From: Saccoglossus kowalevskii
Lineage: Eukaryota > Hemichordata > Enteropneusta > Harrimaniidae
Direction: 5' to 3'
Length of the DNA stretch: 27,949 nucleotides
Assembly (NCBI RefSeq): GCF_000003605.2
Contig: NW_003153258.1
Location: 1,082-29,030 of the forward strand
Shown: piece by piece, positions 22,512-27,949 of the stretch
Position numbering within the stretch: the first letter of the stretch is position 1
Layout: every line of letters begins with the position of its first letter
Translations under genes and position numbers: made by a program
Notes under the pieces: generated by a model
Databases searched by the model: none
Seen by the model: only the letters and a program-made list of their open reading frames with translations
Told to the model about the DNA's origin: nothing

Positions 22512-22860
22512 AGCCGCGATCAGCAAGGTGTGCTACTGTAGCATTTTACGAATGACTCTAAAAAATTCTTCCTTATAGTGTATTTGATTTAACAGAAGTA
22601 AATTTGCGACACGATTTCATCTTAACAACAATGACCACATATAAGGTCACTGAAGTTACATAGCAAGAATAAAATAAGGGCAACGAAACAAAAAAGAACA
22701 AATAATAACATTTTTAAAAATATAGCTTCCTCTTTCTATATAATGATTTGATGTTTCTGCCTTGTAGAAAGGTTCCATTACACTGTAATAAATGTATCGT
22801 CATGATTAATAAAGCCAGGGGTGGATTTTGAAACTTCTTCATATAACCGTCTTTGCTGAT
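22512..22860 (+). repeat. Dispersed repeat family, copy A
   Basis: Shares with copies at 23924 and 25159 the core cgcgatcagcaaggtgtgct followed by actgtagcattttacgaatg. It continues with tgtatttgatttaacagaag and atttcatctt (to 22642). After about 190 bp not present in the third copy, the shared end ataaccgtctttgctgat appears at 22843-22860. Confidence 0.85.
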
Positions 22861-23514
22861 CAATACATAAATAAATGTATAATGAAGAGTAATTCATCTT
22901 CGATTTCCTACTTATCACATAGGTTTTGCTTTTGTGCGTTTACCTGTTGAAATTTTCAATGAATGGATGCTTAATCTAAATCTGCTTGATTGATCACGTT
23001 CATCTTTTCTTTATCTCATTATTCATCGGTTTCCCAATATATCGTGAGCTATTCTCTAAATTTGTATTTATTTCTTTTATCTGTTCACCTGTAAAAGCAC
23101 AAGTAAAAGAATCAACTGCATTGTACCATTTGGTGTTAATCCGCAGCATGCCTTAGGAGTGAGTTATTAATAATGAATATGCGGTTATAATATTTATTTG
23201 GCTGTCTTTAATAAAGATAGCTAGTTGAAATCGGCCTAGCCCCCGATAGATACCCATTATGGGTGTAATTTTAGAAACTTGAAAGAACCGATAATAGTTT
23301 AGGTGCATCTCTTCTACAGCTGTCTTATAGGCATTATCCCATATTTCACAACCATGTCATAAAATTGGGCGAATGAATTTTTCAAACCGAGAAAGAAAAG
23401 TTGTAATTTCTATATTTTGCTTATAACCAATTTTCTCTTTTGTAGTTTTGGGCCTTTTTTCTTCACGTTTGTCGTGTCCTTTTTAATTGTTTTTGGTAAG
23501 AGTTCTTTGGGCCC

Positions 23515-23634
23515 CTCACCCATAACTCTAATCCTAACCCTGCCCTCCAGTACCCCTTCTGCATTTCTATTGTATATACCCCTTATTGAGTCACTTGGGT
23601 GGCTGGAGTGTTAAGGTTAGGGTTTAAGAGTGAG
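23515..23634. repeat. Fold-back with telomere-like CCTAACCC/GGTTAGGG arms
   Basis: Arm 23515-23550 begins ctcaccc, contains ctaatcctaaccct and ends ctccag. Arm 23603-23634 begins ctggag, contains aaggttagggttta and ends gagtgag. The two are imperfect reverse complements around a loop of about 52 nt. The cores resemble one to two units of the TTAGGG telomere repeat in opposite orientations. It overlaps a 65-codon open frame (23417-23614) that has no gene-like features. Confidence 0.65.
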
Positions 23635-23732
23635 GAAGCTATAAAGTATTTTTTCCTTTTTTTATTTATGCTCAATACCACATCTAGATATTAGAAATAT
23701 CTAACAAGAGATAAATTCAAATAATGTCATAT

Positions 23733-23766
23733 TTTTGTGTGTTTTGTGTGTGTGTGTGTGTGTGTT
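23733..23766. repeat. (GT)n microsatellite
   Basis: Dinucleotide run of GT units with one TTTT interruption. Confidence 0.95.
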
Positions 23767-23923
23767 CACTGAGAGCTTTACCTGTTTTGTTTATTTTGTG
23801 AGATAGTCCCAACTGCTTTAAAAGCTGGATTTTGTTTCCGGGAGAATAACAAGGGCATCAGCATATATGAGATAACTGGCCTAATTGTGGGACATGCAAT
23901 AGACAGCATCATTGTAGCTCCAT

Positions 23924-24058
23924 TCGCGATCAGCACGGTGTGCTACTGTAGCATTTTACAAATGACTCAAATTCATTTTGTTTTTCAGTTTGATCGTTAT
24001 TAATGTGTATTTGATATTTAGTAGTCTATTTAACAGAAATAAATATTGTATACGATTG
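23924..24058 (+). repeat. Dispersed repeat family, copy B
   Basis: Starts tcgcgatcagcacggtgtgc, then tactgtagcattttac, and continues with a diverged body (gatcgttattaatgtgtatt and a later taacagaaataa). It is the most divergent of the three copies. Confidence 0.8.
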
Positions 24059-24743
24059 TAAACGCTCGGACAACAACGGCAGCTTCAGTAATGGTCGGCG
24101 CAAATCATACATACAGCACCCCCAGCGTCATAACAGAGTAACGAAAATATCCATGCATTTTTATTTCTCGCTTTTTGATTTTCCGCGGATTACGTTTTCA
24201 CAAAGGTCCGGAAATTCTGCCTAGGTCGCATATATAAACATTTGTTACGATTTCTAGGTTTCTAGGTTATGGGGAAAAGTTGAATTATATGGTTGTATTG
24301 GTAAATTAGAATATTGTTTTTGTCCGATTATTCACATGTGTTATATTGCGATTAAGACAAAGCTATTATCTAGTATTATGTTCATGTTGTGGAGTTAATT
24401 CAGTTTTGACTAATGTTACGTACTTGCTGATTTAACAAGGTACAATATTGTCAAGTAGTTTAAAACTTAAGCTGTGTGAAAGTGTTCTCTGCCATCTGTA
24501 CTTATCCATTTAATTTTTAGGTTGTAATAAAATGTCTCTTCATAATGTTATTATTATTATTTATATTTATTCACTGTACCTGTGAATGGCCTCGATATTA
24601 ACCAGTTAAATACAAAAGAATAACTATAAACATGTAAACATATAGAAATAAAATAAATGTATGGAAAAATGTGCCAATATTGCACCAACATTGGAGGTGG
24701 GGAATAAAACTTATTCAAATGGTTTTGATAGTTCTACTGTAAA

Positions 24744-24869
24744 CATTCAGCTTTTCTGTTCTAACTAAAGTATTCAATTTTATTTGAATATCATATCATA
24801 TCATATCATTCAGCTTTTCTGTTTTAACTAAAGTATTCAATTTTATTTGAATAACATATCAATGTTAAT
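24744..24869 (+). repeat. 63-bp tandem duplication with an (ATATC)n microsatellite at the junction
   Basis: cattcagcttttctgtt followed by aactaaagtattcaatttta recurs exactly 63 bp apart (24744 and 24807) with only a few differences. The junction is four units of ATATC (about 24789-24808), which suggests slippage or unequal exchange at that tract. Confidence 0.95.
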
Positions 24870-24901
24870 GTGCAATACAGAATTTATTGTAGGTATGTAG
24901 T

Positions 24902-24989
24902 GTACATGTGATTGACGTAACTGTGTATGTAATCTTATAACTTATGGCGTGATGTGATAAAATGTGATTACCATCAATGATTGTATGGA
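24902..24989 (+). repeat. Dispersed repeat pair D, first copy
   Basis: gtacatgtgattgacgtaac through gtgattaccatcaatgattg matches 25651-25744 over about 90 bp with small indels. A 68-codon minus-strand frame here (24865-25071) is a shadow of repeat sequence. Confidence 0.8.
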
Positions 24990-25158
24990 TCCGTGCCCCC
25001 TTACACCCGTCTCTATTTGCGCTAAACGACAAGTAAATAAACGTATCAACCGAAAACAGAGAAATTAACAATGATTTGTACTGAATGTATACTATGCAAA
25101 TTAGAATTCAAAAATACCTTATGAAATGAAGTTTAATGACAATAATTCTCATACATCA

Positions 25159-25362
25159 GTCGCGATCACAAGGTGTGCCACTGTAGCATTTTACGAATGA
25201 CTCTAAAAAATTCGGATGGATACTCAGTATGATCGTTCTTAAAGTGTATTTGATTTAACAGAAGTGAATTATCGACGCGATTTCATCTTCACTACAATGA
25301 CCACATACACAAAAAATATTCATACAACCGTCTTTGCTGATTATACATATGTATTAAGTGTA
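25159..25362 (+). repeat. Dispersed repeat family, copy C
   Basis: gtcgcgatcacaaggtgtgc, then cactgtagcattttacgaat, then tgtatttgatttaacagaag and atttcatctt. It then runs directly to caaccgtctttgctgat without the extra ~190 bp found in copy A. It keeps a segment (atgatcgttcttaa) that copy A lacks and copy B has in changed form. Confidence 0.85.
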
Positions 25363-25650
25363 GGTAAGCCTAATTCTTTGGGCACTTGAGCAATAATTGA
25401 TGTAGGTTGTAACAGTAGTATACGTTCACGAAGATTGTTTTAGGGAATGATATCAACAATTGTTAGAACAATGTATAATCTTGCATGCTGTCCGATGTAT
25501 TTGATAGAGTGGGTATATATGTCTCAATTGATTGACGGTGTATTCAAATTGACAGTCTGGACAGCTGCGTCACAATGATTTTATCAACGATTTGTCTGTG
25601 TCATGATTAATACAAACGTCTTTTGTATTGTTATTACCTAGTCATTCAGA

Positions 25651-25744
25651 GTACATGTGATTGATGTGACTGTGTGTGTACGGAGCACGCTTGCAACTTA
25701 TGACATGATTTGATATGATGTGATTACCATCAATGTTTGTATCC
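25651..25744 (+). repeat. Dispersed repeat pair D, second copy
   Basis: gtacatgtgattgatgtgac through gtgattaccatcaatgtttg; partner of 24902-24989. It lies a few hundred bp to the right of copy C, suggesting that C and D may be parts of one composite repeat. Confidence 0.8.
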
Positions 25745-26012
25745 AATCAGAGTTCTTTACATTGATAGTTATAGCGGGCGATCATAAACCCCTTTTGTAT
25801 TTTTTTTTATAAAATGCGTTGAGAGGCATCAATCCAAAAAGAAATATATAAAAATATGTGTACAGGGGGAGATAAATTGAACGGTAGGTGCATTTGTTAC
25901 GGTGACAATTAAGTTATTTAACATTCTAACTAGTTGTCAGATTGCCTAATACATTGATTTATACGGCACACTGGTTGTATCAATGATAATTCCCAACATT
26001 GACATGTAATCG

Positions 26013-26037
26013 GATTAGGGTTAGGTTAGGGTTAGGT
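26013..26037 (+). repeat. Short interstitial telomere-like tract
   Basis: About four units of TTAGGG/TTAGG type (attagggttaggttagg then gttagg). Too short to be a telomere; an internal telomere-like stretch. Confidence 0.8.
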
Positions 26038-27400
26038 GTGCGTCAGATAAGAGGCTAGGACATTGACATAGATTATGTATGAAAATGTATACGATTTACG
26101 CAATGATGAGAAGTGTGAAACTCTCAATAATAAGTTATTATGAGTTCGGGTCAAATAAAGCAAGCCTGTGTGATTTTGTATTATATTGGACATAATTTAT
26201 AATACATTGCTTTCTTTAATCAAGATGTAAAATAAAACACACGTTAGCATACGTTATCTGGGGGTAGATAAGGACAAAGCATTCCTTTCATTTACTATCT
26301 TTTAATTTTATCACGACTGTTTTTCGTGATACTTGTACGAAAATAATGTTTTAAACATAAATAGTGTAATGAAAAGAATTTTAGCTGATTTAGATATCAT
26401 AATTGAGTTATGTCCAGCTGACCAGATTTCGCTGAAATTCATATTTTATCAAAATTGAAATGCGACATCAGTGTGGTTAGTAATTGTTATGACGAATATC
26501 TTGATTAGCATAAATACAGTTTATTTTGGTTCATTTTTAAGAAGCGAAACCTGATAAAATTAGAAAGTTGGATATCAAATATTATATATAAACACGTTTG
26601 TAAACACCATATTCAGGCAAGCGATTATTAACCCTTAACTGGCATGAAACGCTGAACTGACCCCTATATGTATATTAGTCTTGTTAATCTGGTTTATTTA
26701 AACTCAAATTAACTTCAATACTAATTAATACCAGTCAATATAAATACCAGTAATGACTAACTTCACACCCTGTTAAACTGTTGTCAATATCACTAAAGAC
26801 AAGAATTGTTCTTGACTGGTAGAAAACCGGAATCTGGGCTTAGTTATTGAAGTGTTTTGACCACAGGATTTAAGTGTAAATAAGTAATAATATTGAAGAT
26901 ATTTGTTCCTGGAATGTTCTCAAGCAGGACAACTTGTAACTGAAAATAAAATCCAGCATTAAATTCTGAATTGCAAATAGAGCATAGTCTTAAATTCTAA
27001 TCTGTTAATTCTTGCATGTCTAACCTTTTCTGTTGCCAAATGTGTAGTTTGAATATCCCAAACAGGCGTAAGCCCGCATCCGGGTGTATGCACTATTCTG
27101 AAATATCTGAAACAGATATTCTAACATTGGCGCAGTTAAATAACATTAATTATTAAAATATAAAATATATGTGACTATAGCTGAAACAAAAATTCAAGAA
27201 TATGCAGGAAAAAGGCACAAACAAAAGACAATATTTGGTTCAGTTCCAGTATCAGTCACACACGCTTATTTATATTGGTGACACTATGGTAACTTATTTA
27301 ACATATATTTAAAAACGTAGTATTTTCAAAGAAACCACATTCTGAATTCAAGCAGTCTAACAATAATAAAATAAATCAAATGTTCAATACAATCAGTCTG
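26038..27400. other. Intron sequence leading to the candidate micro-exon
   Basis: AT-rich. A hairpin with AATATCTG/CAGATATT arms lies near 27102-27120. No other coding segment supported. Confidence 0.5.
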
Positions 27401-27421
27401 CCTTCACTTCTCTTTTTATAG

Positions 27422-27475
27422 ACTGGCATCACGGCCGCTTTCCTAAAGTAGAAGTTGAAGTGCCTCCGAGCAAAG
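27422..27475 (+). CDS. Candidate 54-nt micro-exon of Xlox between hexapeptide and homeodomain
   Basis: Left side: pyrimidine-rich tract ccttcacttctctttttatag with AG at 27420-27421. Right side: CAAAG|GTATGG with GT at 27476-27477. Two of the three frames contain stops (TAG, TAA); the only open frame enters with two bases of a codon and leaves with one base of a codon. This is exactly compatible with the phase-1 donor of Xlox exon 1 at 11335. Joined, the first codon is GAC and the exon reads DWHHGRFPKVEVEVPPSK. Length 54 makes it a symmetric cassette that can be included or skipped without shifting the frame. G+C is 28 of 54 in strongly AT-rich surroundings. I do not recognise the peptide from other Xlox proteins, where the homeodomain exon usually follows the hexapeptide exon directly. 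It may instead be a chance splice-flanked segment or an exon of a different gene. Confidence 0.5.
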
Positions 27476-27949
27476 GTATGGAGATATCATACACCAATCC
27501 TCTTATTTGGAATCACCCTTGGTATTCGGGATTCATTACTGTCACTTTAATTGGAATCTGTGTCCACTTATGTAATTATTCATAGCATCGTGTCCTTTTT
27601 AAATACTGTCACTTCTTGTGCTCTGTTCTCCTTTTATCAATATCTCATTTGAAATATCATATTAACGTATTATGTCTATATTGAAATACCATGGTTTCTG
27701 CAAATGGGTCATGGAAAGCAATGGAAACATGTGTTCTGAATAAACTGTGCACCATTTGTCTGCAAGAACATAGATTAGTTGTTTGAATGTGTTGTCTATC
27801 TTTGAAAGTCAAACGTTATTGGCACACAACAGAAACTTGACCTTGACATCGGTAATTGATTACAATAATGACAACAATAATTGCCTATCAGTCTTGAATA
27901 CAACTAGTGTCAGTGAGCACATAGGTGATTCAAGTCAACAGCTGACAAA
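27476..27949. other. Sequence after the candidate micro-exon to the window end
   Basis: AT-rich, no homeobox or other coding exon recognised before the window ends. Confidence 0.5.

Noticed and set aside
24880-25370. Possible recursive splice sites (tgtag|gtatgt near 24893, tgtag|gtaagc near 25364) in the long Xlox intron
   Set aside because: The junction sequence fits, but neither has the strong pyrimidine tract of known recursive sites, so chance is the simpler reading.
11336-27949. Search for the Xlox homeobox exon
   Set aside because: No segment encoding the conserved third-helix residues (IWFQNRRMKW) was found on either strand, so it is taken to lie outside the window.

Overview
The window reads as animal nuclear DNA: AT-rich, intron-rich, full of tandem and dispersed repeats, with no operons or bacterial-style genes. 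The one gene I recognise with confidence is the first coding exon of a ParaHox gene of the Xlox/Pdx1 class, on the + strand at 10894-11335. It carries the N-terminal SPPACIY motif and the diagnostic FPWMK(T/S)TKSH hexapeptide block, and stops at a consensus 5' splice site (CAG|GTAAG). The form of the hexapeptide tail (KTTKSHAHTWKAQWP) and the repeat landscape suggest a lophotrochozoan, most likely a mollusc; that placement is inference. The homeobox itself is not in the window, so the homeobox exon must lie beyond base 27949.

Layout. 1-1885: a 32-bp minisatellite cut by the window edge. 1886-10480: gene-poor sequence upstream of Xlox, with a nuclear-receptor/FOX/CCAAT cluster at 3558-3591, a CRE palindrome at 8266-8275, a compact hairpin at 8800-8835 and a coding-like but frame-broken segment at 9671-9920. 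10480-10893: proximal promoter region with FOX, GATA, E-box, PBX-HOX and TATA-like motifs. 10894-11335: Xlox exon 1. 11336 onward: a first intron of at least 16 kb. It holds a degenerate tandem region (14.3-14.8 kb), a large 39-bp satellite (15.24-16.72 kb), a diverged ~140-bp tandem array (17.34-18.2 kb), a fragment of the 3' end of 28S rRNA in antisense (19641-19757), a MITE-like element with terminal inverted repeats (20519-21224), a three-copy dispersed repeat family (22.5-25.75 kb), a telomere-like fold-back (23515-23634) and a short interstitial telomere-like tract (26013-26037).

The most interesting observation is at 27422-27475: a 54-nt segment with a strong polypyrimidine tract and AG on its left and a good GT donor on its right. 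It is open only in the frame that matches the phase-1 donor of Xlox exon 1, and its length is a multiple of three. It could be a cassette micro-exon adding 18 residues between the Xlox hexapeptide and its homeodomain, the same place where Drosophila Ubx uses alternatively spliced micro-exons. This is inference from splice signals, phase and composition; a transcript is needed to confirm it.

Nearly all long open reading frames elsewhere are side effects of AT-rich sequence or of repeat units whose length is a multiple of three; I do not call them genes.
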